Both the position numbers and the translations under genes were made by a program. A stretch of 64,000 nucleotides of DNA, taken from contig NZ_CP106841.1 of the NCBI RefSeq assembly GCF_027557445.1, forward strand, positions 2,528,001 to 2,592,000, written 5' to 3'. The notes under the pieces were generated by a model that made no database searches, was not told the origin of the DNA, and saw only the letters and a list, made by a program, of their open reading frames with translations. The DNA is from Paenalcaligenes faecalis (GTDB lineage: Bacteria > Pseudomonadota > Gammaproteobacteria > Burkholderiales > Burkholderiaceae_B). Of this stretch, positions 44,046 to 53,891 are shown piece by piece. Position 1 is the first letter of the stretch; each line of letters begins with the position of its first letter.

Positions 44046-45570
44046 AATAAGGCGGAATCGTTGGCTTTGACTCAGACGTGGTGCTAGGTGTAGCAGGTAT
44101 ATCTGTCGCTGAGGTCATAGGTGAAGCCGCTGGCGTTGTAGTCGTTATAGTCGCTGTACCTGCCAGTAACTCCGCAAAAGCCGCCACCGCCTGATCTCTA
44201 CGCAAACTGGATAGGTATTTGGGATGCATAGAGGACCACTCAGGAAAAGCACGCGCCTGCTGCAAAATATCCGGTAAACTGCCTGATCGCCAGTTAATAG
44301 CGGCCCCTACTGCCGCATCAGCATGATTCAAGGCCATTTGAGAGCGAGGAATAGCGATAGGAGTCTGTGCCGCATGACCACGCTTTGCTAAAGCTTCAAT
44401 TAAAGCTGTTTGCCGTAACGCTAAGACCCGAATCACACTGTCGTCCACAGTTAGTTCGGACTCACCACGCCATTTGCCTAATAATCGCTGCCCCCATTTA
44501 TCTACGCCCTGCCAAAGCCCACCCGCAGCGGCTCCCACCAAGGTCCCCGTGCCTAAGCTTAGCCCAGCCGTTAACAAATCAAAGGTAGCCCCAGCCATCG
44601 CCCCAGCTGCCACCCCTTTACCCACCTGAATCCCTAGCTCTTTCATCACCTCAGGATGAAACAAGTCAGTTTCCCAACGGCAGCCCTCTAAGGCAATATG
44701 ATCCGGTAAATAATCACGGGTGCTAAAATTAAAGCGTCGTAACAATGATTTCACACAAGACTCCTCACGCAAGCGAATCGTTTCGTGTAAATGCTTCACA
44801 TTCTGTTCTAAAAATTCTTTTTGAGATGGACTAATCAAGCGCCAAGCCGTCACATCAATTAATAACTCGGCTAATAAACGCCACGCGTCTTGAAGACGTT
44901 GTTGACGCTGCTTTTCTACATCTAAACTCAGTACACGTAATTGTTCACTATATTGAGCTGATACCAATAAGGCTAATTTTTCGTATAGTTGAGCCTCACC
45001 ATTTAATGCGGGTGCTACCGTATCAAATTCAGCACTGGCATGAAGACCCAAATTTGCCAAGGCGGTGCGCCACTCGTTAATGCGTTGATCAGGACTACGT
45101 ACGAAATTTAATACGGGCAACAACGGCTTACCGCATTGTGCTAAGACGCGCAATTCATCTTTATGTTTAGCCAATACTGGATCTCGTACATCAACCACAT
45201 ACAAAGCCGCATCACTTTGTAGCAACTGACGTAATACTCTAGCCTCTTGTTCAAAACGCTCATTGGCCTCTGGGGCTTGTAAAAACAACGCAATGCGTTG
45301 AGGCTCGTCAATGCGCTCCTCTCCTGTGTCCAACCGCCCTAAATAATCCAATAAGGCCATGCTGTCCTCCATGCCTGGAGTATCAAACAGCTCAATCAAT
45401 GCATTTTCGGCTAATTTTAAGCGCACACCCTCTACATGGCGTGTCGTCCCGGGGCTATTACGTACCTCACCAAAATTAGCATCTCGCGTTAAGGTGCGTA
45501 AAAGAGAGGTTTTACCTGTATTGGTATGCCCAACCACAGCTAAACGCAAGGGAGGTATCCTGTTTTCCAT
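44038..45570 (-). CDS. Era-like GTPase with DUF3482
   Basis: A 510-aa protein. An N-terminal GTPase domain has G1 GHTNTGKTSL, the G3 region DTPGMED and G4-like LNFVRSPD. A DUF3482 C-terminal part contains a glycine-rich hydrophobic hairpin (GVAAGAMAGATFDLLTAGLSLGTGTLVG) that may insert in the membrane, followed by a Thr/Pro-rich tail. It pairs with the DUF2868 membrane protein encoded upstream by 7 bp, a pair I know from other betaproteobacteria. Its cellular role is not established. Confidence 0.85.
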   Translation of the reverse strand: MENRIPPLRLAVVGHTNTGKTSLLRTLTRDANFGEVRNSPGTTRHVEGVRLKLAENALIELFDTPGMEDSMALLDYLGRLDTGEERIDEPQRIALFLQAPEANERFEQEARVLRQLLQSDAALYVVDVRDPVLAKHKDELRVLAQCGKPLLPVLNFVRSPDQRINEWRTALANLGLHASAEFDTVAPALNGEAQLYEKLALLVSAQYSEQLRVLSLDVEKQRQQRLQDAWRLLAELLIDVTAWRLISPSQKEFLEQNVKHLHETIRLREESCVKSLLRRFNFSTRDYLPDHIALEGCRWETDLFHPEVMKELGIQVGKGVAAGAMAGATFDLLTAGLSLGTGTLVGAAAGGLWQGVDKWGQRLLGKWRGESELTVDDSVIRVLALRQTALIEALAKRGHAAQTPIAIPRSQMALNHADAAVGAAINWRSGSLPDILQQARAFPEWSSMHPKYLSSLRRDQAVAAFAELLAGTATITTTTPAASPMTSATDIPATPSTTSESKPTIPPYYD

Positions 45571-45577
45571 GAAAATC

Positions 45578-46978
45578 CTAATCTAATTCCGCCAACAATT
45601 GCTCAAAATCGGTATAGACCGAAAGAAACCCCGCCTTTTTAAGTCGCAGCAACCAAGCCGCTAATCGATCAGAGGAGGGTTCTGCTTGGTTAGTCGGTGC
45701 ATTCATTAAATAAATAGAACAGTATTCTCCGTAGGTAGCCAGCTCTGCCAACCAAGCTACTACCCCTCTATCTGGCGTTTGCTCGGCATCTACGCATAAC
45801 ACCACATGAGAAAATGACGCGCGACTTAATAAGGCCAATAATTCAGCACGCTGCTCACGACTATCAACCATTCCGGCATCTTGCCAGTTCGACGGCATCC
45901 GTGTCACTGGCCAAGGGTGATCTTCTGGCAGCTCTATGCCCACAAAAACCGTACGACTTGTTTTTGTTGGGCGTAGGGCTTGCACCACTGCCTCTGGAAC
46001 CTGATCTGCCCCTGCATCGGCGTCAACCCCCACATACTCAGCCGCAGGCATCAGTCGTTGCCGTAGCTCGATGAACCCCAGCTGATCGGTATCAACCTGC
46101 AACCGCCTTTTGTGACGCTGTAATAAAAAAAGACTAAGTCCCCATGCTAAAAAACGGGGTATCACACCATAGATAATCAAGCAGCCAACGAGCCAACTAG
46201 ACCACTGCACCTGTGCGGCTGATGATAAAAGCTGTAATCCATCACTTTGTCGAATCACCTCTACACTAGGTGTTGCAAAACCAATCAGCCCAGGTAAAAA
46301 ACCTAACCCTTGTACTAACTGCACAAAACTATCAGGCCCTAAAAGGGTGGTTTCCCAATTAAAGTAATATCGTTTTGCCGCTAATAATGCCAATACCGTT
46401 GCGCAAGCTGTTAACAACGCCAACAACCACAGCCAATGATTGACCGCACTTAGGCTCCAGCGCAATAGTCGCTGTTTACTTGCAAAGCCAAATAACGCAT
46501 TAAACAAGAGCCCATGATCTGGCCCTTTGACTATACGTTGACTCAACCACAACCAAGCATGGCTTAGCCCTATGCCTGAATGAACGGATTGATTGCCCCC
46601 AGTCAGCAATGAGAAACACCACAGCAGAAAACTCAACGAGTTCACACCTAATAAAGCAACCAATGCCAACAGCACATTCACTGAGCCATCCTGCGTTGCC
46701 AAAGCACCAATTGCAACCCCTGCACCCATCAATATAAATAATACACTCAGGGCAATGAGGCTGTATCTTAGGCTACGTATTATCCGCTGCTGCAGCTCTG
46801 CCCAACCAGAACGTTGAGCTAATAACATCGAACGCAACAAGAGACGATCCTCAAAATCGCCTCCTACTGCAATCACTCGACGCACCTCTACCGAGTCCTC
46901 AATGGGCCCCCATTGGCTTTCCTTAAGACGCACCGCCTCTAGCAACCAATAGGACTGCCAATCGTTATGTTCTTTCAT
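45578..46978 (-). CDS. DUF2868 membrane protein
   Basis: A 466-aa protein with about five membrane helices (residues about 70-320) and a C-terminal cytoplasmic segment. The DUF2868 start is DSVEVRRVIAVGGDFEDRLLLR. The family occurs next to a DUF3482 GTPase, as here. It may be the membrane partner or target of the GTPase. Function unknown. Confidence 0.83.
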   Translation of the reverse strand: MKEHNDWQSYWLLEAVRLKESQWGPIEDSVEVRRVIAVGGDFEDRLLLRSMLLAQRSGWAELQQRIIRSLRYSLIALSVLFILMGAGVAIGALATQDGSVNVLLALVALLGVNSLSFLLWCFSLLTGGNQSVHSGIGLSHAWLWLSQRIVKGPDHGLLFNALFGFASKQRLLRWSLSAVNHWLWLLALLTACATVLALLAAKRYYFNWETTLLGPDSFVQLVQGLGFLPGLIGFATPSVEVIRQSDGLQLLSSAAQVQWSSWLVGCLIIYGVIPRFLAWGLSLFLLQRHKRRLQVDTDQLGFIELRQRLMPAAEYVGVDADAGADQVPEAVVQALRPTKTSRTVFVGIELPEDHPWPVTRMPSNWQDAGMVDSREQRAELLALLSRASFSHVVLCVDAEQTPDRGVVAWLAELATYGEYCSIYLMNAPTNQAEPSSDRLAAWLLRLKKAGFLSVYTDFEQLLAELD

Positions 46979-46980
46979 TA

Positions 46981-47469
46981 TTAAAGCAAAACAGGATCAT
47001 TGGGTAATACATCCGCCTCGGTGTCCCCTTGGGGCGCATGCGCTTTTAAAATCAGCTCTATATCATCTACGGCAGATAACAGACCTTCTATATAGTCTGC
47101 CTTAGCCAAACGAGCTTCTAAACGCGCACAGACCTGTTGCCATTGCGCCTGTGGCACCTGTATGCCTCGATCAGCAATAATTTCAATCGCCTTTTTATCT
47201 AAAGCCAAATACAGCAGCACACCACTATTTAAGGGCGTATCCCAAACCCGTAAGCGCCCATAAACCTCTAGCGCTCGTAGATGGGGATCTTTTTCATGGC
47301 TAGGCATCGTCGCCTCTATAGCCAACACCAACTCTCCGGTATGAGAGGATTCACTTTGCTTAATGCGCTCAGCGACGTGTGCCAACACCTCTTCATCAAA
47401 ATGACGTCGACGTAACCATTGCCCCTCAAGAGCAGCAATACCAGTAATCGTTTTAATTATGTGTTTCAT
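46981..47469 (-). CDS. TPM-domain protein (small, membrane-less)
   Basis: A 162-aa protein of the TPM (YgcG-like) domain family, with GELVLAIEAT, RLRVWDTPLNSGVLLYLALDKKAIEIIADRGI and a C-terminal helical end. It lacks a signal peptide and has no clear membrane helix. It lies between the longer TPM protein and the DUF2868 gene, spaced 2 and 12 bp, so it is co-transcribed. Function unknown. Confidence 0.82.
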   Translation of the reverse strand: MKHIIKTITGIAALEGQWLRRRHFDEEVLAHVAERIKQSESSHTGELVLAIEATMPSHEKDPHLRALEVYGRLRVWDTPLNSGVLLYLALDKKAIEIIADRGIQVPQAQWQQVCARLEARLAKADYIEGLLSAVDDIELILKAHAPQGDTEADVLPNDPVLL

Positions 47470-47481
47470 GTGAAGTCCTTA

Positions 47482-48396
47482 TTACCAGCTACCTGAGGCG
47501 CCACCGCCGCCACTGCTTCCGCCGCCACCACCACCAAAACCACCCCCTCCACCAAAGCCACCGCCGCCAAAACCGCCACCACCTAGGCCACCACCCAATC
47601 CACCAATTGCTGAGCCTCTACGTGAAACCCGTGCTGAATTCCCCTTGCTGCTGGCTCTAAATAACTTACCGATTAGCGATAACACTAAAGCGACAAGTCC
47701 ACCCGCAATCGCTAAAGGCAGGCTACTAAACATGAAAAAAGAAAAAAGACCTATTATCAATGCTGCCGCAACAGGGGGTAAGACAAAGGCAAAAAATGCC
47801 ATTGGCAACAGCATTCCTAAAGGCTCGTCTTCGTCGGACTCCACCGTATTACGATGAACCGGTGGTGGCAACTCCTCGCCCTCGACCAGACCCATGATCT
47901 TATCCACCCCATTATTAATACCGCCCACATAATCACCTTGGGCAAAATAAGGGGTTATAAACTCTCGAATAATTCGACCCGCCTGTAAATCCGTCACCGC
48001 GCCTTCTAGGCCGTACCCCACCTCAATTCGTAATCGACGATCATCTTTAGCCACCACCAGCAAAATGCCATCGTCTACTTTTTTGCGCCCTACTTTCCAT
48101 TGGTCATACACCCGTCGTGTGTACTGCTCTACCTGCTCATTACCCGTGGTAGGCACAACCAACACAAATATCTGAGCCCCTTTGTGTTTTTCAAATGCCT
48201 CTAAACGATCGGACAACGCCTTTTTTTGGGCGGAGTTAAAAGTCGCTGTTGTATCAACAACCCAATTATCTAACTTAGGAATGGCTTGGTCTTTAGCCCA
48301 AACAGGCCAGGCAAAGCCCAAAAACAACATGACCAGCAGACCAGTCAACCATCGCCCTACAGACAAGGACTTGATGTGAGTAAAAACCATAGCCAC
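47482..48396 (-). CDS. TPM-domain protein with signal peptide and glycine-rich tail (YgcG type)
   Basis: A 304-aa exported membrane protein: signal peptide (about 1-34), a TPM domain (about 40-170, with GILLVVAKDDRRLRIEVGYGLEGAV), two hydrophobic segments (about 193-245) and a C-terminal tail of GGGFGG repeats (from about 265). LemA and YgcG-type genes often sit together, as here. TPM proteins have been linked to photosystem assembly in plants and are of unknown role in bacteria. Confidence 0.88.
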   Translation of the reverse strand: MAMVFTHIKSLSVGRWLTGLLVMLFLGFAWPVWAKDQAIPKLDNWVVDTTATFNSAQKKALSDRLEAFEKHKGAQIFVLVVPTTGNEQVEQYTRRVYDQWKVGRKKVDDGILLVVAKDDRRLRIEVGYGLEGAVTDLQAGRIIREFITPYFAQGDYVGGINNGVDKIMGLVEGEELPPPVHRNTVESDEDEPLGMLLPMAFFAFVLPPVAAALIIGLFSFFMFSSLPLAIAGGLVALVLSLIGKLFRASSKGNSARVSRRGSAIGGLGGGLGGGGFGGGGFGGGGGFGGGGGGSSGGGGASGSW

Positions 48397-48417
48397 TCCT
48401 CTTTTTCTTATGCTTGA

Positions 48418-49029
48418 TTAATTTGTTGCACCAGCAGGCAAATCAAAACGTACCTCTGGATCACGAGTGATTTCAGACTGACGATCCACCCCGTAGTTTT
48501 CTTTTACTTTATAGCCAAAAACCTTAGCCGTAATCACAGTAGGAAACTGACGAATGTAGAGGTTGTATTCCTGAACAGCCTGTACAAAACGGCCTCGCTC
48601 TGTAGCAATACGGTTTTCTGTACCCTCTAGCTGGGTCATCAAATCACGAACCAAACCATCGCTTTTTAATTGCGGATAGTTTTCTGACACCGCCATCAAA
48701 CGCGACAAAGCCGATGACAACTGACCTTGAGCTTGAGAGAACTTCGCCATTAACTCTGGATTATCCAAATCCTCTACTTTTAAATTAATTTGGCCAACCT
48801 TGGCTCGGGCCTCTGTCACATCAGTTAAGACACGGCGCTCATTAACCATATAGGCATTCACGGAACTCACCAGTTTAGGGACTAAGTCTGCACGACGCTC
48901 ATACTGGTTTAACGCCTGCGACCAAGCAGCCTTCACCTGCTCATCCAAACGTTGAATCTCGTTATAACCGCAGCCACTTAACAACAAGGCGGTCAGTGAC
49001 ACCAACAACCAACGAAAATAATTCTTCAT
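48418..49029 (-). CDS. lemA: LemA-family lipoprotein
   Basis: A 203-aa protein. The ATG at 49029 gives a lipoprotein signal (MKNYFRWLLVSLTALLLSGC), with lipid attachment at C20; the longer frame from 49119 has no such feature. The LemA core is IQRLDEQVKAAWSQALNQYERRADLVPKLV and NLYIRQFPT. LemA proteins are exported helical-bundle proteins of unknown function. It is the first gene of the LemA-TPM-TPM-DUF2868-GTPase-thpR cluster. Confidence 0.9.
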   Translation of the reverse strand: MKNYFRWLLVSLTALLLSGCGYNEIQRLDEQVKAAWSQALNQYERRADLVPKLVSSVNAYMVNERRVLTDVTEARAKVGQINLKVEDLDNPELMAKFSQAQGQLSSALSRLMAVSENYPQLKSDGLVRDLMTQLEGTENRIATERGRFVQAVQEYNLYIRQFPTVITAKVFGYKVKENYGVDRQSEITRDPEVRFDLPAGATN

Positions 49030-49234
49030 GATGGGATTCCATATAAAAATGTGCCTAAAGCATCTCACACTATAATTTAACATTGGCGGGAAATAGCCTC
49101 TATTAAATACATAAGCCAAAAAAAGTACGTCAATCTATGTTTTTTTGCTCGTTTACCGTCACTTTACCGCTATAATAGGATTATTCACGTAGCACACCAA
49201 TCGTTGCGTTCTTCTTTGCAGGCTCAGCCCTGCG

Positions 49235-50677
49235 ATGGCATATTCGCCCTCAACCCTACTCTGTCAGCCTAGATTGGTATTACTGCTAAGTAATAGGCTA
49301 GCCGCTGGAAATACCTTGAATACAAATATAACTTTTGCCTCTTTAGCATTGGCAGAACCCTTATTGCGCGCCATTAACGATAGTGGTTACACCTCTCCTA
49401 CTCCCATCCAAGCCCAAGCCATTCCCCATGTGCTCAAAGGGGGTGACGTCTTAGCTGCTGCACAAACCGGAACGGGTAAAACGGCTGGGTTTACCTTACC
49501 TATCCTGCACCAATTGCTAACCAACCCACTGGCTAAACAAGCTGCGGGTCGCCCTCGCATCCTTATTTTAACGCCCACCCGAGAGCTAGCAGCCCAGGTC
49601 GAAGAGTCTGTTCGCATGTATAGCCAACATACTAAGCTACGCTCCTTGGTGCTATTTGGTGGTGTAAATATCAACCCACAAATCAACGCACTACGTAAGC
49701 CGATTGATATTGTGGTTGCTACACCGGGGCGACTATTAGATCACGTAGGTCAAAAAACCATTGATCTGGGTGGTGTAGAAACCATTGTGCTAGACGAAGC
49801 CGATCGCATGTTAGACATGGGCTTTATTCGTGATATCCGTCGCATCCTGAAACTAATTCCAGAAAAACGTCAAAGCTTACTTTTCTCAGCCACGTTCTCT
49901 GATGAAATTCGTGAGCTAGCAAAAAGCTCACTGCACAATCCGATCGAAATCTCGGTTGCGGCACGTAATACGGCCTCTGAACTCATTACTCAACACGTTG
50001 TGTTCACCGAACAGCGTCATAAACGTGATTTAGTGAGCCACATTATTCGTGAAAGCGGCTGGCATCAGGTGTTAGTTTTTTGCCGTACAAAACACGGTGC
50101 GAACCGTTTAGCGGATAAACTAACCAAAGACGGCTTAAATGCAGCAGCTCTACACGGCAATAAAAGCCAAGCCGCACGTACCCGCGCCTTGACTGGCTTT
50201 AAAACGGGTAAGGTCGTCGTACTGGTTGCCACTGATATTGCAGCCCGAGGCTTGGACATCGACCAGTTACCTTACGTGATTAACTTTGAGCTACCCCAAG
50301 TTGCTGAAGACTACGTACACCGTATTGGTCGTACAGGTCGTGCCGGTAGCGAAGGCCGTGCGATTTCTTTAGTAGATCAAACCGAAGGCCGTCTGTTAAA
50401 AGCCATTGAGCGCCTTATCAAGCGCACCATTGATCCTATAGAGATCGAAGGTTTTGAACCACCTGCCTTTGATCCAAATGCAGAAAAAGAAAATGACCGC
50501 CCTAACTTTGCTCGCCGTGACAGCAAACCTCGTAATGGCAATAATGCCAATGCAGGCCGTCGTCGTAACCCTAAAGCCGCAAAAAATGCTCAGGGTCGCC
50601 CTGCAAACCGTCCGGCTCGCAGTTCTGGTGCTGCCCCTCGAAATACAACGACTGCACCGCGTAACCGCCAAGACTAA
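49235..50677 (+). CDS. DEAD-box RNA helicase (RhlE-like)
   Basis: A helicase of up to 480 aa with Q motif GYTSPTPIQ, Walker [36 protein letters not shown] and [10 protein letters not shown] all present. A basic tail ([19 protein letters not shown] and onward) follows and may bind RNA. The family start suggests a TTG at 49316 with GGAA 5 bases upstream, which would give 453 aa; the ATG at 49235 has no clear site. It unwinds RNA in ribosome assembly or decay. Confidence 0.9.
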   Translation: MAYSPSTLLCQPRLVLLLSNRLAAGNTLNTNITFASLALAEPLLRAINDSGYTSPTPIQAQAIPHVLKGGDVLAAAQTGTGKTAGFTLPILHQLLTNPLAKQAAGRPRILILTPTRELAAQVEESVRMYSQHTKLRSLVLFGGVNINPQINALRKPIDIVVATPGRLLDHVGQKTIDLGGVETIVLDEADRMLDMGFIRDIRRILKLIPEKRQSLLFSATFSDEIRELAKSSLHNPIEISVAARNTASELITQHVVFTEQRHKRDLVSHIIRESGWHQVLVFCRTKHGANRLADKLTKDGLNAAALHGNKSQAARTRALTGFKTGKVVVLVATDIAARGLDIDQLPYVINFELPQVAEDYVHRIGRTGRAGSEGRAISLVDQTEGRLLKAIERLIKRTIDPIEIEGFEPPAFDPNAEKENDRPNFARRDSKPRNGNNANAGRRRNPKAAKNAQGRPANRPARSSGAAPRNTTTAPRNRQD

Positions 50678-50704
50678 TTTCTAACCGCCTACAAGGAGAG
50701 TTTA

Positions 50705-51298
50705 ATGACTACTCATTTAGATCCTAAAAAGACCGCCCTTTTGTCTTTACATATGGTGAATGATATTGCCTCACCAAATGGTAAATTTGGCCCGATGTTT
50801 AGCGAACAAGTGGTTGCCCGCCATGTGATTGAAAAAAGTAAAGCGTTATTAGCCTATGGGCGTAACCAAGGCTTTACAATCGTCCACGTTGCGGTCCGCT
50901 TTCAGCCTGAACATACCGACTTAGTTACCAACTCTCCTTTGCTCACTATCGTAAAAGACCTAGATGCCTTAGTTGAAGGAACATGGGGCGCCGATTTTGT
51001 TGAAGACTTATACCCCATTGATGGTGAATCCATTGTGACTCACCAACGGGTAGGAGCCTTTCAAGACAGCTCCTTAAATCAGGTCTTACAACAAGCAGGC
51101 ATAGAACACATCGTCTTATTTGGTGTGGTCACCAACAACATCGTTGAACATACTGCGCGCAATGGTGTGGATTATGGTTATTACGTCACAGTCGTCGAAG
51201 ACTGCTGCTCTGCTCCTACCCTTGATATTCATAATGCTTCCATTGAAAACATGCGTTTGGTCGCAGATATCAAATCCTTAGCAGAGATTCAGGCCTAA
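50705..51298 (+). CDS. isochorismatase-like protein lacking the usual catalytic triad
   Basis: A 197-aa isochorismatase-fold protein. Cysteine hydrolases of this fold use Asp (vDMQNDF), Lys and Cys (TNxCVxxT). Here the positions read LHMVND (H16), HQRVGAF (R115) and TNNIVEHT (I146), so all three residues differ. It is either a divergent enzyme or a binding protein. An AAGGAGA site precedes the ATG. It follows the helicase gene after 27 bp and may be read with it. Confidence 0.78.
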   Translation: MTTHLDPKKTALLSLHMVNDIASPNGKFGPMFSEQVVARHVIEKSKALLAYGRNQGFTIVHVAVRFQPEHTDLVTNSPLLTIVKDLDALVEGTWGADFVEDLYPIDGESIVTHQRVGAFQDSSLNQVLQQAGIEHIVLFGVVTNNIVEHTARNGVDYGYYVTVVEDCCSAPTLDIHNASIENMRLVADIKSLAEIQA

Positions 51299-51325
51299 CC
51301 CCCATATCATTATGGCTGCCTAACA

Positions 51326-51357
51326 CCGATGTTGATTGTTTAAGCCATCAACATCGG
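51326..51357. terminator. hairpin downstream of the isochorismatase-like gene
   Basis: An 11-bp perfect stem (CCGATGTTGAT/ATCAACATCGG) with a 10-base loop lies 25 bp past the stop. There is no T tract, so termination strength is uncertain. Confidence 0.5.
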
Positions 51358-51419
51358 CGAAAATAGAAAAATTGACTCATTTATAGCGGCAAAGGCCGCT
51401 TCTTTCTGTATACACATCC

Positions 51420-53024
51420 ATGTCCAACATTGCTAAAGAAGTGGCCAAACGTCGTACGTTCGCCATTATTTCTCACCCTGATGCGGGTAAAACCACCCTT
51501 ACCGAAAAATTACTTTTATTTGCAGGTGCGATTCAAATCGCAGGTAGCGTTAAATCTCGCAAATCAGATCGCCATGCCTCGTCAGACTGGATGGATATAG
51601 AAAAACAACGTGGTATTTCTGTTGCCTCCTCTGTGATGCAAATGGAATACCGCGACTGTGTCATCAACCTATTAGACACGCCCGGTCACCAAGACTTCTC
51701 TGAAGACACCTACCGAGTCCTCACCGCCGTAGACGCCGCCTTGATGGTAATTGATGCCGCTAACGGGGTAGAACCACAAACCATTCGTCTACTTCAGGTC
51801 TGTAGAGCCCGCAACACCCCTATCATCACATTTATCAACAAATTAGACCGTGAAGTCCAAGAGCCCTTGGACTTACTTTCTGAGATCGAAGACCACTTAG
51901 GAATGGATGCTATTCCGTTCTCATGGCCAGTCGGTATGGCACGCCGTTTTGGTGGGGTATTTAATATCCCTAAAGACCAAATGCATGTGTTTGATAGTAA
52001 AGCCAAAGACCATCGCGCCGAAAACGAAGAACTAATCCCAGGATTACATAATCCCGAAACAGAGGCACGCTTTGGTGCGGAGTTTGCCAAAGCCCAAGAG
52101 GAAATCGAGCTAATTCAAGCTGCCAGTACTGACTTTGATCTCAACGAGTTCCTCGCTGGTAAACAAACCCCCGTGTTTTTTGGCTCAGCCTTAAACAACT
52201 TTGGTGTACAAGAAGTTCTGGATGCCTTAGTTGACATGGCTCCACCCCCTGGTCCTCGAGAGGCCATTCAACGTCAAGTTCAGCCCACTGAACCTAAGTT
52301 CACAGGAATGGTATTTAAAGTCCAAGCCAATATGGACCCAGCTCACCGAGATCGTGTGGCTTTTGTGCGTGTCAGCTCTGGTCACTTTACGCGTGGCATG
52401 CGCCTAAAAGTAGCCCGTACCAATAAGGAAATTCGCCCTAATAACGTTGTTTCTTTTCTATCTCAACGACGTGACTTGGTTGATGAGGCATTTGCTGGCG
52501 ATATTATTGGGATTCCAAACCACGGGGTTTTGCAGCTGGGGGATGTGCTCACAGAGGGAGAAACGCTACAGTTCACTGGCCTACCGTTTTTTGCTCCTGA
52601 ACTGTTTCAAACTGTTGAGGTTAAAGACCCATTACGTACCAAACAGTTACGTACTGGTTTAACGCAACTAGGCGAAGAAGGCGCGATTCAAGTCTTTAAA
52701 CCCCATCTAACCGGCGGCAGCTTACTGTTGGGTGCCGTGGGGCAACTGCAGTTTGAAGTCGTTGCTGATCGCCTAAAAAATGAATACGGTGTTGAGGCTC
52801 GTATGGCGTCCTCTCGCTACAACCTGGCGCGCTGGGTCACCTCTGACAAACCCGCTGCCCTGAAAAAATTCATTGATACCAATGCGGTGAATATTGCATA
52901 TGATGTAGTAGATGCTGTGGCTTTTTTAGCTAGCTCTCCGGCTCAGCTACGTGTAGCCCAAGAACTGCATCCAGATATACAGTTTCATGATATGCGAGAA
53001 CATAGCGGACAGCTTTTTAACTAA
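51420..53024 (+). CDS. prfC: peptide chain release factor 3 (RF3)
   Basis: A 534-aa translational GTPase of the usual RF3 length. G1 is SHPDAGKTTLTEKLL, G3 is DTPGHQDFSEDTYR and G4 is NKLD. Domains II and III follow (e.g. FVRVSSGHFTRGMRLKVAR). RF3 speeds recycling of RF1 and RF2 from the ribosome after termination. The ATG follows a weak site. It is a single-gene unit with a hairpin after the stop. Confidence 0.95.
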   Translation: MSNIAKEVAKRRTFAIISHPDAGKTTLTEKLLLFAGAIQIAGSVKSRKSDRHASSDWMDIEKQRGISVASSVMQMEYRDCVINLLDTPGHQDFSEDTYRVLTAVDAALMVIDAANGVEPQTIRLLQVCRARNTPIITFINKLDREVQEPLDLLSEIEDHLGMDAIPFSWPVGMARRFGGVFNIPKDQMHVFDSKAKDHRAENEELIPGLHNPETEARFGAEFAKAQEEIELIQAASTDFDLNEFLAGKQTPVFFGSALNNFGVQEVLDALVDMAPPPGPREAIQRQVQPTEPKFTGMVFKVQANMDPAHRDRVAFVRVSSGHFTRGMRLKVARTNKEIRPNNVVSFLSQRRDLVDEAFAGDIIGIPNHGVLQLGDVLTEGETLQFTGLPFFAPELFQTVEVKDPLRTKQLRTGLTQLGEEGAIQVFKPHLTGGSLLLGAVGQLQFEVVADRLKNEYGVEARMASSRYNLARWVTSDKPAALKKFIDTNAVNIAYDVVDAVAFLASSPAQLRVAQELHPDIQFHDMREHSGQLFN

Positions 53025-53036
53025 GCCCCCTACACT

Positions 53037-53072
53037 AAGCATGTGATAGTTGTTGGATTCTGTCACATGCTT
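53037..53072. terminator. hairpin after prfC
   Basis: A 10-bp stem (AAGCATGTGA/TCACATGCTT) with a 16-base loop follows the prfC stop by 12 bp; no T tract follows. Confidence 0.5.
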
Positions 53073-53143
53073 CCCCCACCTATTAGGTACAATAGGTGTA
53101 CAGTTTAGACTTACCCATTTTTAATTCTGCTCAAAACCCACTT

Positions 53144-53812
53144 ATGTCTTGGCGTATTCTTCTTGCCACTTTGCTACTTGGTATTGCTGCCTCTGTGTGG
53201 GGCGGTCTACAGCTGGGTAACTGGCTTATCGAAAACGGCCCCCTGAAATCAGATGTATTTGATGCCTATCAGGATCTATACTCTGTCCCTACCTTAGATG
53301 CGGACGGCAAACCTTATGTGCCTGCTCCCCCCCAACCATTGGTAGATGGTCGCTTAGCTGTACCCGAGACTCCCGAACCGGAACAATGGGAAATTGACAC
53401 CGCAACCGACTTACTCACAGAGCGTCCTCCCATTGCCCTTGCCACAGCCGCAGGGGGTTTCGGGGGTGGTAGCGTTGCCCGTAACCATGTCAGCCCAAGC
53501 GGGCTCCAAGGTTTAGCTCAGATCGGAAACCTGCAGCAGAATCAATTAATCACCAGTACACCCAACGAAAATGTCATACAGCCTATAGATATCGGTACTC
53601 CACCACCTCCCCCCTCCCAAGAGGTGCAGGTCTCTAACCTACCTATTGCATCTAATCCAAACTGGCAAATTGATTTTCAGCGTGAATTTAAAGCCTGTGA
53701 GGCATTGGGCTTCACTAAATCACCCAGCTGTAAATGGGATGCCCGCAACAAATACTGCGGCCCCAATAATGCCTGGGGTCGGGTTCCCAACTGCCCAGCT
53801 AAAAGCTTCTAA
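53144..53812 (+). CDS. membrane-anchored hypothetical protein with Cys-rich C-terminus
   Basis: A 222-aa protein from the ATG at 53144 (a GTG at 53096 would add 16 residues; neither has a clear ribosome site). A single N-terminal hydrophobic helix (WRILLATLLLGIAASVWGGLQLG) is followed by a Pro-rich periplasmic stretch and a Gly-rich patch (GGFGGGSVARN). The C-terminus holds four cysteines in a 40-residue block (KACEALGF..PSCKW..KYCGP..PNCPAKSF), likely two disulfides. No family was recognised. Confidence 0.65.
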   Translation: MSWRILLATLLLGIAASVWGGLQLGNWLIENGPLKSDVFDAYQDLYSVPTLDADGKPYVPAPPQPLVDGRLAVPETPEPEQWEIDTATDLLTERPPIALATAAGGFGGGSVARNHVSPSGLQGLAQIGNLQQNQLITSTPNENVIQPIDIGTPPPPPSQEVQVSNLPIASNPNWQIDFQREFKACEALGFTKSPSCKWDARNKYCGPNNAWGRVPNCPAKSF

Positions 53813-53838
53813 AGTGCTTTAATCCAAAAATAACGCAT

Positions 53839-53875
53839 AAAAAAACCGTCTACTGTAGTGGTAGACGGTTTTTTT
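53839..53875. terminator. bidirectional terminator between the Cys-rich protein gene and bfr
   Basis: A 15-bp A/T-flanked stem (AAAAAAACCGTCTAC/GTAGACGGTTTTTTT) with a 7-base loop. Both strands end in a T tract. Confidence 0.9.
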
Positions 53876-53891
53876 GTACAAATAAATAACG

